Below are positions 24,358 through 33,310 of a stretch of 55,753 bases of DNA, piece after piece. The notes below the pieces were generated by a model, which ran no database searches, was not told the origin of the DNA, and saw only the letters and a list, made by a program, of their open reading frames with translations. Source of the DNA: Paenibacillus barengoltzii NBRC 101215 (GTDB taxonomy: Bacteria > Bacillota > Bacilli > Paenibacillales > Paenibacillaceae); contig NZ_BILV01000041.1 of the NCBI RefSeq assembly GCF_004000745.1, positions 1 to 55,753 of the forward strand, written 5' to 3'. Made by a program: the position numbers and the translations under genes. Position 1 is the first letter of the stretch. Every line of letters starts with the position of its first letter.

Positions 24358-26028
24358 ATGGAGACGATCAACCAATTTACGTACGATGTACGGATGTTTA
24401 AAGATACGTTTGAACATGAGTTCACTTATATCAACGGTTTTATGCGGAACGTGCACCGGTCCGCGACCCGTCCGGCATTAACTTGTCCGCTGCGAGAACG
24501 AACCTGGACTTATACAGAGCTGAACGAGGAGGTCAATCGTCTCGCCCATGCGCTGATCGGGGACGGCATCGGCAAAAACGACGTGGTCTTGTATCAGCTG
24601 TTGAATTCAGCGGAATTCGTGTTCAGCTATCTGGCTCCGCAAAAGCTGGGCGCGATCAATTGCCCGATCAACTTTAAACTGTCCCCCGGCGAAACCGCCC
24701 ATATCCTTGATGACAGCAAACCTCAAGTATATATCTATGACGCAGAAATTCAAGAAACCGCCGAACGGGCGCTGGAAATGGCCCGCCATCGGCCGCGCCG
24801 GATTATCATGGTCGATTATACCGGCACGAAAACAGCGCCGCAGGGTCATATTTTATATTCGGATTACGTGAAGCAGCAGCCTGTGGCAAATCCGCCGATC
24901 GAACGGGCTTCGCATATTTATGATGAGGTCACCCGCTTGTATACCTCCGGGACGACGGGGATGCCAAAGGGCGTACCGATGAACAATATCAACGAAGTGC
25001 TCTCGGCTCATGATGTCGCAATGCATTTTCCACTCAGCCCGGTCGACAAAACGATGAATATGAGCCCGTGGTTCCACCGCGGCGGCCTGCATTCCGGCGG
25101 ACCAACGCCAACGCTTTATGTCGGGGGCGAAATGGTCATTCTCCGCTACTTCCATCCGAAAACGGTGCTGGAGTACGTGGCCAAATACGGACTGACCTTC
25201 CTGATCGGGGCACCGCCAATGCTGAAGATGCTGCATGATACGCAACTGAAAGAGAATGCCGATCTGTCCGGGCTCAAAGGCATTGTCACGATGGGGGCAC
25301 CGTTGTCTGGGGCGGATTGCATTAAATATCAGCAGGTGCTGACAAAGAACATCTTTAACGGCTACGGGACTTCGGAAGCGTTCTGGAATACGTTCCTGCG
25401 TCCTTACGACTTGCCGGAAATGGCCGGTTCTGCCGGACGCGCCTGCACCGACGACGAAGTCGCCGTGGTGAAAGTGTTCCCGGACCGCCGAGCAGAGCCG
25501 CATGAACATGTCGCCAAGGATGGTACCGAAGTGGGCGAAATTATCGTGAAAGCCCCCGGGAAAACAACGTACTCCTACATCAATAATCCCGGTGAAAGCG
25601 AGAAGGTCTTCTACAAAGGCTGGATCTATATCGGCGATATGGGAACATGGGACGAAAACGAGTTCGTGACCGTCGCCGGCCGCAAAAACGACATGATCGT
25701 CTCGTCCGGGGAAAATATTCACCCGGTGCAAATCGAAGATATTTTGAACCAGCATCCGATGGTCAAAGAATCGGTGGTCGTAGGCGTGCCGGACGAGTTG
25801 CGCGGCGAATCCGTCGTAGCCTACGTGGTGAAGAGCGACGAATCCTTGACCGCCAAAGAGCTGAACAAATATTGCAGCGAGCACCCGATGCTGGCGGCTT
25901 ACAAGAAACCGCGGTTCTATCGCTTCATCGATGAGCTGCCTTACACGGCCACAGGCAAGAAACGCCACTTTATCGTTAGAAACATGGCGCTGGAGGACCA
26001 AAAAGAGGGGCGGTTCGAGCGGCATTAA
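24358..26028 (+). CDS. AMP-forming acyl-CoA synthetase/ligase
   Basis: A 556-residue member of the ANL superfamily. The P-loop YTSGTTGMPKG is at 195-205, the A5-like motif is NGYGTSEAFWN, the hinge is GRKNDMIVSSGENIHPVQIED, and the C-terminal catalytic lysine lies in TATGKKRHF. It activates a carboxylic acid as acyl-AMP, then forms a thioester, normally with CoA. It lacks obvious carrier domains. It follows the KS by 13 nt (ribosome site GGGAGG before ATG 24358), so it belongs to the same operon. It may load the starter for the KS, with the thioesterase releasing or editing. Substrate class (fatty, aryl or short acid) cannot be read from sequence here. Confidence 0.87.
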   Translation: METINQFTYDVRMFKDTFEHEFTYINGFMRNVHRSATRPALTCPLRERTWTYTELNEEVNRLAHALIGDGIGKNDVVLYQLLNSAEFVFSYLAPQKLGAINCPINFKLSPGETAHILDDSKPQVYIYDAEIQETAERALEMARHRPRRIIMVDYTGTKTAPQGHILYSDYVKQQPVANPPIERASHIYDEVTRLYTSGTTGMPKGVPMNNINEVLSAHDVAMHFPLSPVDKTMNMSPWFHRGGLHSGGPTPTLYVGGEMVILRYFHPKTVLEYVAKYGLTFLIGAPPMLKMLHDTQLKENADLSGLKGIVTMGAPLSGADCIKYQQVLTKNIFNGYGTSEAFWNTFLRPYDLPEMAGSAGRACTDDEVAVVKVFPDRRAEPHEHVAKDGTEVGEIIVKAPGKTTYSYINNPGESEKVFYKGWIYIGDMGTWDENEFVTVAGRKNDMIVSSGENIHPVQIEDILNQHPMVKESVVVGVPDELRGESVVAYVVKSDESLTAKELNKYCSEHPMLAAYKKPRFYRFIDELPYTATGKKRHFIVRNMALEDQKEGRFERH

Positions 26029-26057
26029 TGCCGGTGCTTTCTAAAATTGATGTTCTA

Positions 26058-26238
26058 ACTGCAAAAATACATTTCACTTGTGTGGAAAACCGGCTTTTTC
26101 GTGGGATCAAATGCAAAAGTGTATCTAAAAAAGCGCAATATGCCCAAAGAACGACTTATCTGCCAATATAAACTGCAATTTTACATTATGGCAGGCGCCA
26201 AAGGGTGATTTTGACCCAAATGAACTGTACTTTTACAT
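26058..26238 (+). repeat. four spaced copies of a 16-bp intergenic word
   Basis: The copies read AACTGCAAAAATACAT (26057-26072), AAATGCAAAAGTGTAT (26109-26124), AACTGCAATTTTACAT (26171-26186) and AACTGTACTTTTACAT (26223-26238). The spacing is about 50, 60 and 50 bp; intervening DNA is not conserved. This is unlike CRISPR, where repeats are near-identical and longer. It looks like another interspersed intergenic repeat of this genome. Confidence 0.6.
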
Positions 26239-26310
26239 CTCGTGGCGGCAACGGCGCAAATACGACAGTAGTGGTGCATTTAGCGCATAAGGCGAAGTCA
26301 TGGTTTACGT

Positions 26311-26345
26311 AAGAACTTGAGGTGAGAACCTCAAGTTCTTTTTTT
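26311..26345 (+). terminator. intrinsic terminator downstream of the ligase operon
   Basis: AAGAACTTGAGGT (26311-26323) pairs perfectly with ACCTCAAGTTCTT (26328-26340) around GAGA, followed by TTTTT. It lies 283 nt after the ligase stop codon. Confidence 0.85.
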
Positions 26346-26419
26346 GGCGGAAAAATCTTGTTTTGGCTGAACGGGGGGGAAGCACGTTATAATAGGGGGT
26401 GAGAAAGGGGAGTTGAATA

Positions 26420-27331
26420 TTGGATTACCGCGTGGATGTCACTTTTGAACCCCGGTACGAACTACTCAGCAGCCTACATACGATGATATGCCGCAAATCA
26501 CATAAAAAAATCGACTTGGGCCCGGTATGGGTGAAGGATACGTTATCTCGAATTACGCCGGATTTCAGCTCCACTCTCAACGATATGGACGTGGACAGCG
26601 ATTGGAAAATCACGTATTTGCTAGCTTACTTGTGCCCGGAAGAAGCATCCCCCGAGGAGTTTCTGGCCTGGCTGGAAGAGAAGACGCCAGGAGATCTGTA
26701 TGAACTGATCGCAGTGTACAGCCAGCAATTTCCGAAGGATATGGGACAGTACCGCTCCCGTACCTTGTCCGTGTTGTCCAGTTGGCACGAGCAATATTTT
26801 CGTAAGCTGGCGCCGGAAGTGATTGAGGGACTGCGTTCCGAGGCTCAGACGCGTGCAGCGGAGCTGGCCCACCAGACCGAGCTGTCAGTATTCATTGAAA
26901 AGACGACGAACGGACTCACGTTTCTGCCAAAAGAAGGGCTGGAAAAGCTGGTTCTTGTGCCGCACTATCATTTTCAGCCGATGAACATTATTTATCATTT
27001 TGGCCGGATCACGTTGTGTCATTATTCGGCACGGTTCTATCTGGGTGACGAGACGGATTTTCCTCCCCATGACTACCGGATGCTCCGGGCACTCGCCGAG
27101 CAGAGCCGGTTGAAAATTTTGCGATTCTTGAGCGGCGGCCCTCGAACGTTTACGGAGATCGTCCGTCATTTGCAAATCTCCAAGGGGATTACGCATGATC
27201 ATGTGTCCAAGCTTCGCAGCGGCGGCTTTATCCGTGCCCATGTCGATGGGGAAACGATCTCCGAATATAGCTTGCGTCCGGAAATGCTGGATGTGATGCA
27301 CCAGAAATTAGTTGATTATATCGTAAACTAA
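26420..27331 (+). CDS. ArsR-family transcriptional regulator with a long N-terminal domain
   Basis: A 303-residue protein. The last 85 residues form an ArsR-type winged helix (ALAEQSRLKILRFLSGGPRTFTEIVRHLQISKGITHDHVSKLRSGGFI). The first 215 residues are a separate domain with no metal-binding motif I recognise; it is like the large N-terminal domains seen on some Bacillales ArsR relatives and may bind a ligand. The start is TTG with AAAGGGGAG upstream. It has its own promoter (TATAAT at 26388) and a terminator. It is immediately upstream of the peptide transporter operon in the same direction, so it could regulate it; this is inference. Confidence 0.75.
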   Translation: MDYRVDVTFEPRYELLSSLHTMICRKSHKKIDLGPVWVKDTLSRITPDFSSTLNDMDVDSDWKITYLLAYLCPEEASPEEFLAWLEEKTPGDLYELIAVYSQQFPKDMGQYRSRTLSVLSSWHEQYFRKLAPEVIEGLRSEAQTRAAELAHQTELSVFIEKTTNGLTFLPKEGLEKLVLVPHYHFQPMNIIYHFGRITLCHYSARFYLGDETDFPPHDYRMLRALAEQSRLKILRFLSGGPRTFTEIVRHLQISKGITHDHVSKLRSGGFIRAHVDGETISEYSLRPEMLDVMHQKLVDYIVN

Positions 27332-27356
27332 AATAGCGTCAGTCCTGGCAGTCATA

Positions 27357-27398
27357 AGGACTCTGCTCCGTGCGAACGGAACAGGGTCTTTTTTTTGT
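27357..27398 (+). terminator. intrinsic terminator after the ArsR-type gene
   Basis: GGACTCTGCTCCGT (27358-27371) pairs with ACGGAACAGGGTC (27376-27388), with minor mismatches, around GCGA, followed by eight T. Confidence 0.85.
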
Positions 27399-27447
27399 GG
27401 CATAAATGCTATATTCTCTGAATAAAGAAAAAATATTAAGTTCTCTA

Positions 27448-27476
27448 TTTACAGAACAGTGGCCCGATCGTATAAT
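27448..27476 (+). promoter_or_regulatory. sigma-A promoter of the peptide transporter operon
   Basis: TTTACA (27448-27453), a 17-nt spacer and a perfect TATAAT (27471-27476), 89 nt before the binding-protein ATG. No obvious operator palindrome is seen beside it. Confidence 0.8.
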
Positions 27477-27564
27477 AGGAGCGTTAAAACTCCACTTAAC
27501 TTATCGGAATTAACGTCTATTGTAAGGTTACACCTGAAAAAAGACAATACGGAGGGAGAGAATC

Positions 27565-29319
27565 ATGCAAATGAACAGAAAACGAGTGACTGCGCTATTA
27601 ACTTTATTGTTGACCGGGGCTTTGGTCCTTACGGCCTGCGGCGGGGGCAACAATGCTGCGCAAGGATCGGATTCGGCATCGGCTCAGGCGGGTAACGGCC
27701 AAAGTGAGGCTGGCGCCAACAACGCAGGTTCGGAGGCTGGAGGCAATCTGCAGTTCATTCCAGCCAGCGATATGTCTAAGCTGCCTGCGATCGCCAAAGA
27801 ACGCACGGATACAATCATCGTTGGCTTGACCGACCCAAGCGGTGCGTTTACGCCGTACTTCCAGCAGAGCGGATATGACGGCAACGTGTCGTCGCTGCTC
27901 TTTACACCGCTGGTGACGGTGGATGACCAAGGGCTTCCAACTCCGGGCCTCGCTGAAAGCTGGGAGGTTTCCGATGATCAGCTGACGTATACGTACCATC
28001 TGCGTAAGGACTTGAAGTTCAGCGACGGTTCGCCAATGACGACGGACGATGTGGCTTTTACTTGGACACTGCTGCATGACAAAGCTTACGATGGGGACTC
28101 CCAAATTCCTACGCTACATATCGTTGGCGGCGAAGCCTACAAGGAAGGGAAAGCGGACAGCATTTCCGGCATTACCGTGAAAGATTCTCAGACCATCTCG
28201 GTTACGCTGGAGCAACCAAATGCAACGGCGCTGGTGCTGCTTGGCGGCGATATTCTGTCTAAAGCCTACTATGGGAAGGACTACAAGTTTGGTCAGCTCG
28301 ATTACATTAAGAAGCTGCACGAGAAGCCAGTCGGCAATGGCCCGTATATCTTGGAGAAGTTCATTCCGGGGCAAGAGGTGCGCTATGTCGCCAACCCTTA
28401 CTACTATGCGGGTAAGCCAAAAACCGAGAAGTTTATCTATAAAACCTCTGAAGGGGACACATGGCAGTATCTGGAGACCGGTGAAGTGGACTACGCTTCC
28501 TTCAGTGCTACAACCGAGAACATCGACAAGCTGAAAAGCATGGGCTTCGTTAACATTCTGCCGTATACCCCAAGCACTTATGGTTATCTGCAATTAAATC
28601 TGGAGCATGAAGCTTTGAAGGATAAGAAAGTGAGACAGGCGCTGACGTATGGCCTGGATCGCCAAAGCATCTACGTGGAAGCGAACCAAGGCGCAGGGCA
28701 AGTCGCCAACATTCCAGCTTCGCCTATTTCCTGGGCTTACACGGAAGAAGGCATCAACCAATATGTCTATGACCCGGACAAAGCCAATCAGCTGTTGGAT
28801 GAAGCCGGATGGGTGAAAGGGGCAGACGGTATCCGTGAGAAGGACGGTCAGAAGCTGACGATCCATTTCCTTGGTTCCAAGAACGCTCAAACCGACGTCT
28901 TTATTGCTGTAGCGACGGAGAACTTCGCGGCAATCGGCGTTAACTTCCAGCCGGAGGTATTCGCGGACTTTAACGCGTTAGTCTCCAAGGTTGAAGGCGG
29001 CGACTACGATATGGCTTCCTTCTCTACTCCAATGCTCGCCGACCCGTCCGACGGCGTCCTGCAATTCGTGGATGGCGAGATCAAAGGCTACGATAATCCG
29101 AAGGTCAAGGAGCTGTACGACAAAGCGCTGAGCACCAGTGACATCGAGCAACGCAAAGCGATTTATAAAGAGCTGTTCCAGCTGCTGAACGACGAGTTGC
29201 CGATTATCTTCACGAGCTATAAGAAGACCGTATACGCCTATAACGGCCGTATTCAAAACCTGACGGTCAGTCCGTTTACCGGCCTGTCCTCCAGCTTGCC
29301 GAACTGGTCGTTGGAATAG
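27565..29319 (+). CDS. oligopeptide/dipeptide ABC transporter substrate-binding lipoprotein
   Basis: A 584-residue family 5 extracellular solute-binding protein. It has a lipoprotein signal peptide (basic start, hydrophobic core, lipobox LTAC with the lipidated cysteine at about residue 25), then a Gly/Ala/Ser-rich linker. The mature domain shows the family pattern: LAESWEVSDDQLTYTYHLRKDLKFSDGSP, then a peptide-binding core with NGPYILEKF. It sits outside the membrane and delivers peptides (or possibly nickel or another ligand) to the permeases encoded next. It is first in the operon. A hairpin separates it from the permease gene. Confidence 0.9.
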   Translation: MQMNRKRVTALLTLLLTGALVLTACGGGNNAAQGSDSASAQAGNGQSEAGANNAGSEAGGNLQFIPASDMSKLPAIAKERTDTIIVGLTDPSGAFTPYFQQSGYDGNVSSLLFTPLVTVDDQGLPTPGLAESWEVSDDQLTYTYHLRKDLKFSDGSPMTTDDVAFTWTLLHDKAYDGDSQIPTLHIVGGEAYKEGKADSISGITVKDSQTISVTLEQPNATALVLLGGDILSKAYYGKDYKFGQLDYIKKLHEKPVGNGPYILEKFIPGQEVRYVANPYYYAGKPKTEKFIYKTSEGDTWQYLETGEVDYASFSATTENIDKLKSMGFVNILPYTPSTYGYLQLNLEHEALKDKKVRQALTYGLDRQSIYVEANQGAGQVANIPASPISWAYTEEGINQYVYDPDKANQLLDEAGWVKGADGIREKDGQKLTIHFLGSKNAQTDVFIAVATENFAAIGVNFQPEVFADFNALVSKVEGGDYDMASFSTPMLADPSDGVLQFVDGEIKGYDNPKVKELYDKALSTSDIEQRKAIYKELFQLLNDELPIIFTSYKKTVYAYNGRIQNLTVSPFTGLSSSLPNWSLE

Positions 29320-29347
29320 AATTTAAATCTTTGAAAAATCAGCCGCT

Positions 29348-29374
29348 CCCCTCGTGTGCCTTGCATGCGAGGGG
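29348..29374 (+). promoter_or_regulatory. intercistronic hairpin between binding-protein and permease genes
   Basis: CCCCTCG (29348-29354) pairs perfectly with CGAGGGG (29368-29374) around a 13-nt loop. There is no T run. Such hairpins after the binding-protein gene commonly protect its mRNA end and raise its level above that of the permeases. Confidence 0.6.
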
Positions 29375-29400
29375 ATGGCTCGTCTAAGGAGTGCGACGCG

Positions 29401-30354
29401 ATGAGCGCCTATATCACCAAACGATTGATTTATATGGTGGCGATTCTGTTGGCAGCCTCGCTGCTGATCTTTTGCCTGTACGCGCTGACGCCCGGCGACT
29501 TCATCAGCGGGAACATCAAGCTGACGCCGGAGCGCAAGGCTGAGCTGCGGGAAATCTATGGCTTGAACAAGCCGCTATTAGAGCGGTACTTCATATGGAT
29601 GAAGAATGCTTTTCATGGCGACTTCGGCTATTCGTTAGCCCAACAGAAGCCGGTACTGGGGTTGTTTAACGACTATATCTGGAACTCGTTCCTGCTGGCG
29701 GCAGTGTCGACGTTCCTCACTTGGTTTATTGCCGTGATCGTTGGCGTAATTTCGGCTTACAAGCAGTATTCCTGGTTCGACACGCTGGTGCTGGTGCTGA
29801 TCTTCGCCGCGATGTCGCTGCCGTCTTTCTTCATCGGGTTGTTCCTGATTAAAATTCTTGCGGTTGATTTGAAATGGCTGCCGCCAGGCGGGATGATCAC
29901 AACGGGGAGCAATGCTACTGGACTGGCTTACGTAAAAGAAGTGATTCACCATATGACCCTGCCGGTGATCGTTATGACCATTCTGGGTGTCGGTTCGCTG
30001 ACCCGTTATTTCCGGACCAACATGATTGATGTGATCAAGCAGGATTATATCCGAACGGCCCGGGCCAAAGGGTTGAAGGAAAGCAAGGTGCTCTACCGCC
30101 ATGCGCTGCGCAATGCGCTGCTTCCGGCGATCACGCTGGTGGGGTTTGAGCTGCCTGCGTTGTTTGGCGGTTCGCTCATCATTGAGAAAATCTTTAACTG
30201 GCCGGGGATTGGGCAATTATACATGTCTTCTTTTTCCGTTCGAGATTATCCGTTATTAATGGGATTTACGATGTTGATTGCAATCTTGACCGTGATCGGG
30301 ACGTTGTTATCGGACTTGCTATACCATATCGCCGACCCGCGCGTTCGGTTGTAA
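29401..30354 (+). CDS. peptide ABC transporter permease, DppB/OppB family
   Basis: A 317-residue membrane protein. The first helix (IYMVAILLAASLLIFCLYALTPGD) and the periplasmic region GLNKPLLERYFIWMKNAFHGDFGYS are typical of DppB/OppB. The EAA loop that contacts the ATPases is DYIRTARAKGLKESKVLYRHALRNALLPAIT. The frame opens earlier, but ATG 29401 follows AAGGAGTG with good spacing. It would pair with the next permease, which is frameshifted. Confidence 0.9.
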   Translation: MSAYITKRLIYMVAILLAASLLIFCLYALTPGDFISGNIKLTPERKAELREIYGLNKPLLERYFIWMKNAFHGDFGYSLAQQKPVLGLFNDYIWNSFLLAAVSTFLTWFIAVIVGVISAYKQYSWFDTLVLVLIFAAMSLPSFFIGLFLIKILAVDLKWLPPGGMITTGSNATGLAYVKEVIHHMTLPVIVMTILGVGSLTRYFRTNMIDVIKQDYIRTARAKGLKESKVLYRHALRNALLPAITLVGFELPALFGGSLIIEKIFNWPGIGQLYMSSFSVRDYPLLMGFTMLIAILTVIGTLLSDLLYHIADPRVRL

Positions 30355-30371
30355 TAGGGGGTTAAGCAACC

Positions 30372-31312
30372 ATGAACTCAATTCCAGAACATTTGCCGAA
30401 GCCGGGCCCGGGACAAGAGGCTGCTCGTACCGCCGTGTCCAAGAAGCCGTCGCTGTGGCGGCAATCGCTGCGCCGACTGCTTCGCAACAAACTGGCCATG
30501 TCAGGCCTCGTTGTTGTTGTTTTTATGTTTCTTGCCTGCTTCTTAGGTCCGTTGTTCTCGCCATATGCGGATAACAAAATTCAGATGTCGATGATGAACA
30601 AACCGCCGAGCTGGCAGCATTGGCTGGGGACCGACAAGCTGGGCCGGGACGTACTAACCCGGGTCCTGCAGGCTGGGCGTATTTCGCTGACGGTCGGCTT
30701 GGTATCTATGTGTTGTCCGTCTTCTTGGGCACGCTGCTTGGTGCGATTGCCGGGTATTATCGCGGGATTGTGGACCAAGTCATTATGCGGCTTGCCGACT
30801 TGCTGTTAACGATTCCCGGTTTGCCGCTGCTGTTCATTGCCGGCGCGCTGTTATCGGAGTGGAAGGTGCCGACCGATTACCGTATGTACATCGTCATGAT
30901 CATGCTCAGTCTGGTGAACTGGCCGGGGCTGGCGCGGATGATCCGCGGGCAAATGCTAAGCCTGCGAGAGCGCGAATTCATGCAGGCGGCGGTGGTGCTA
31001 GGGCTTCGTGACCGGCGTAAGCTAATCCATCACCTGCTGCCGAATCTCGTGCCGCTGATTATCGTCATCGCTACGCTGAACATCGGCGGAGCGATCCTTA
31101 GCGAGTCGGTGCTCAGCTTCTTTGGGCTGGGCGTGATGCCACCGACGCCGACCTGGGGCAATATGATTGACGCCGCAAATAATTTGATCGACTTCCAGCA
31201 GCATCCTTGGCTATGGATTCCGCCGGGGCTGTCTATTTTTGCCACCGTCATTGCGATCAATTTGTTTGGCGACGGGCTGCGAGACGTGCTGGATCCGAAA
31301 ACGAACAGGTAG
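30372..31312 (+). pseudogene. DppC/OppC-family permease, broken by a single-base frameshift
   Basis: Two overlapping frames together make one 313-codon permease. The first frame (from ATG 30372) reads normally through NKLAMSGLVVVV, the family motif HWLGTDKLGRDVLTRVLQAGRIS and LTVGLVSM, then loses sense near base 30710. The other frame continues LSVFLGTLLGAIAGYYRGIVDQ and carries the EAA loop EFMQAAVVLGLRDRRKLIHHLLPNLVP to the stop at 31312. One base is missing at about 30710-30711 (ATG followed by TGTTG). No homopolymer or slippery site is present there. It is either a real lesion, which would disable the transporter, or a sequencing error. The other four operon genes look intact. Confidence 0.8.
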
Positions 31313-31324
31313 GTGGAGAAGCTT

Positions 31325-32308
31325 ATGTCAACTTTGCTGGAGATAGACCGGCTGAGCACGCATTTTCATACTGAAGAAGGACGGATCAAAGCGGTTGATG
31401 AAGTCAGCCTGCGGATCAAGCCGGGGGAAACCGTATGTATCGTCGGTGAGTCGGGCTGCGGCAAGAGCGTGACGGCGATGTCAATTATGGGCTTGCTGCA
31501 AAACGGCCCCGAGGTGGAGATCGGCGGACGAATTCAATTTGGCGATACCGATCTGTTGTCTTTAGATAAACATCATCTTCGCGCCATTCGCGGACATGAG
31601 ATCGCGATGATTTTTCAGGAGCCGATGTCTTCGCTGAACCCGGTGCTGACGATCGGAGAGCAGTTAATCGAGCCGATGGTGCTTCACTTGAAGCTGAGCA
31701 AGAAGGAAGCTCGCCAGCGGGCCCTCGAGCTGATTGAACAGGTTGGGATCTCTCGGCCGGAGCAGATTATGAAGAGTTACCCGCATGAGCTGAGCGGCGG
31801 GATGCTGCAGCGGATTATGATTGCGATCGCCATCTCCTGCCGGCCGAAGCTGCTGATTGCGGACGAACCAACGACGGCGCTCGACGTAACGATTCAAGCC
31901 CAAATCCTCGATATGCTGCGGCAAATTAAGGCGGAATCCGACATGTCGATCCTGCTGATCACCCATGATCTTGGTGTCGTCGCAGAAATGGCTGATTACG
32001 TGGTCGTGATGTATGCTGGCAAAGTCGTGGAGGAAGGGGAAGTGACTGCGTTATTTGAATCGCCGAAGCATCCTTACACGCAAGGGTTGTTGAAGTCGAA
32101 GCCGGTGCTCGGACAGCGTCAGGATGAGCTGTTTTCTATTCCAGGCCAAGTGCCAAATTTGCTGGATTTGCAGCCTTCGTGTTATTTTCAGGACCGTTGC
32201 GCGCATTGCATGGAGATTTGTCGCACGAAAGAGCCGGCGTTGAAATCGCTTGGAGGCGGCCAGAAAGCCGCTTGCTGGTTGTATGAGGAGGAGAAACGCC
32301 ATGGGTGA
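31325..32308 (+). CDS. peptide ABC transporter ATP-binding protein, OppD/DppD family
   Basis: A 327-residue ATPase. Walker A is GESGCGKS, the signature is LSGGMLQR, Walker B is LLIADEPTTALDV, and the C-terminal extension has the oligopeptide-type cysteine cluster CYFQDRCAHCMEIC that binds [4Fe-4S] in this family. The start ATG 31325 follows GGTGGAG. It overlaps the next gene by eight bases. It energises the transporter together with the OppF-type protein. Confidence 0.92.
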   Translation: MSTLLEIDRLSTHFHTEEGRIKAVDEVSLRIKPGETVCIVGESGCGKSVTAMSIMGLLQNGPEVEIGGRIQFGDTDLLSLDKHHLRAIRGHEIAMIFQEPMSSLNPVLTIGEQLIEPMVLHLKLSKKEARQRALELIEQVGISRPEQIMKSYPHELSGGMLQRIMIAIAISCRPKLLIADEPTTALDVTIQAQILDMLRQIKAESDMSILLITHDLGVVAEMADYVVVMYAGKVVEEGEVTALFESPKHPYTQGLLKSKPVLGQRQDELFSIPGQVPNLLDLQPSCYFQDRCAHCMEICRTKEPALKSLGGGQKAACWLYEEEKRHG

Positions 32309-33266
32309 GCCGCTGTTGATAGTACGGCATTTGAAGAAGTATTTTCCAATTAAAACAGGGCTCCTGCAGCGGACGACCGGACAGGTGAGGGCGGTGGACG
32401 ACATTAGCTTCGCCATTCAGCCTGGGGAAACCTTCGGTCTGGTGGGAGAATCGGGCAGCGGGAAGAGTACGGTCGGTCGCAGCATCGTTCGTTTGACGGA
32501 GAAGACGGACGGCGACATTCTGTTTAAGGGCACGGACCTTTACTCACTGGGGGATGAAGAGCTTCGCCAGTTGAGACCCAAGCTGCAGATGATTTTTCAG
32601 GACCCGTATGGTTCCTTGAATCCCCGAATTCGGGTGGGCGATGCCATCGGTGAAGCTTTGCTCGACCACGGGTTGCTGCCGAAGGCGGAAATCCGCGACC
32701 GGGTGCTGGAGGTGCTGGCTTCCTGCGGGCTGTCCTCCTATCATATTGATCGGTATCCGCACGAATTCTCCGGTGGACAGCGTCAACGGATCGGGATCGC
32801 TCGTGCGCTGATTCTTAACCCCGAGCTGATGATTGCCGATGAGCCGGTCTCTGCACTGGACGTATCGATTCAGGCGCAAATCATCAACCTGTTCCGTAAG
32901 CTGCAGGAGACGCGCGGGCTTACGTATTTGTTCATCTCGCATGACCTTAGCGTTGTGGAGCATCTGTGCACACAGGTTGGGGTGATGTATTTGGGCGGAA
33001 TGGTTGAAATGGCCTCGCGGGATGAATTATTCCGCCATCCGTTGCACCCCTATACCAAAGCGCTGCTCTCTGCGGTGCCGCTGCCGATTCCGCGCATGAA
33101 GCGGGAGCGGATTATTTTGAAGGGTGATATTCCGAGTCCGGCGAACCCGCCTTCGGGCTGCAAATTCCATACGAGATGCCCGTTTGCTACGGAAGAGTGC
33201 AAGCAGCGGGTACCGGAATTCCGCGACATGGGCGGAGGGCATTTTGTGGCGTGCCATTTGGTATAG
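32301..33266 (+). CDS. peptide ABC transporter ATP-binding protein, OppF/DppF family
   Basis: A 321-residue ATPase. Walker A is GESGSGKST, the signature is FSGGQRQR, Walker B is LMIADEPVSALDV, and the C-terminus has CKFHTRCPFATEEC, the family's cysteine motif. The N-terminal HLKKYFPIKTGLLQR is typical of OppF rather than OppD. ATG 32301 lies inside the end of the upstream ATPase gene, preceded by GAGGAGGAG. Confidence 0.92.
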   Translation: MGEPLLIVRHLKKYFPIKTGLLQRTTGQVRAVDDISFAIQPGETFGLVGESGSGKSTVGRSIVRLTEKTDGDILFKGTDLYSLGDEELRQLRPKLQMIFQDPYGSLNPRIRVGDAIGEALLDHGLLPKAEIRDRVLEVLASCGLSSYHIDRYPHEFSGGQRQRIGIARALILNPELMIADEPVSALDVSIQAQIINLFRKLQETRGLTYLFISHDLSVVEHLCTQVGVMYLGGMVEMASRDELFRHPLHPYTKALLSAVPLPIPRMKRERIILKGDIPSPANPPSGCKFHTRCPFATEECKQRVPEFRDMGGGHFVACHLV

Positions 33267-33310
33267 TGTGAGGTAGAGTAGAGCGAATTAGTTATATAGT
33301 TAGGGAGGTC

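Larger units (their letters stand above)
26029..26419. other. gap with a four-copy spaced repeat and a distal terminator
   Basis: No gene. Four copies of a word close to AACTGCAATTTTACAT start at 26058, 26108, 26171 and 26223, all in plus orientation and about 50-63 bp apart. A terminator follows at 26311-26345. The promoter of the next gene holds a perfect TATAAT at 26388-26393, with a poor -35 TTGGCT at 26363 (19-nt spacer). Confidence 0.6.
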
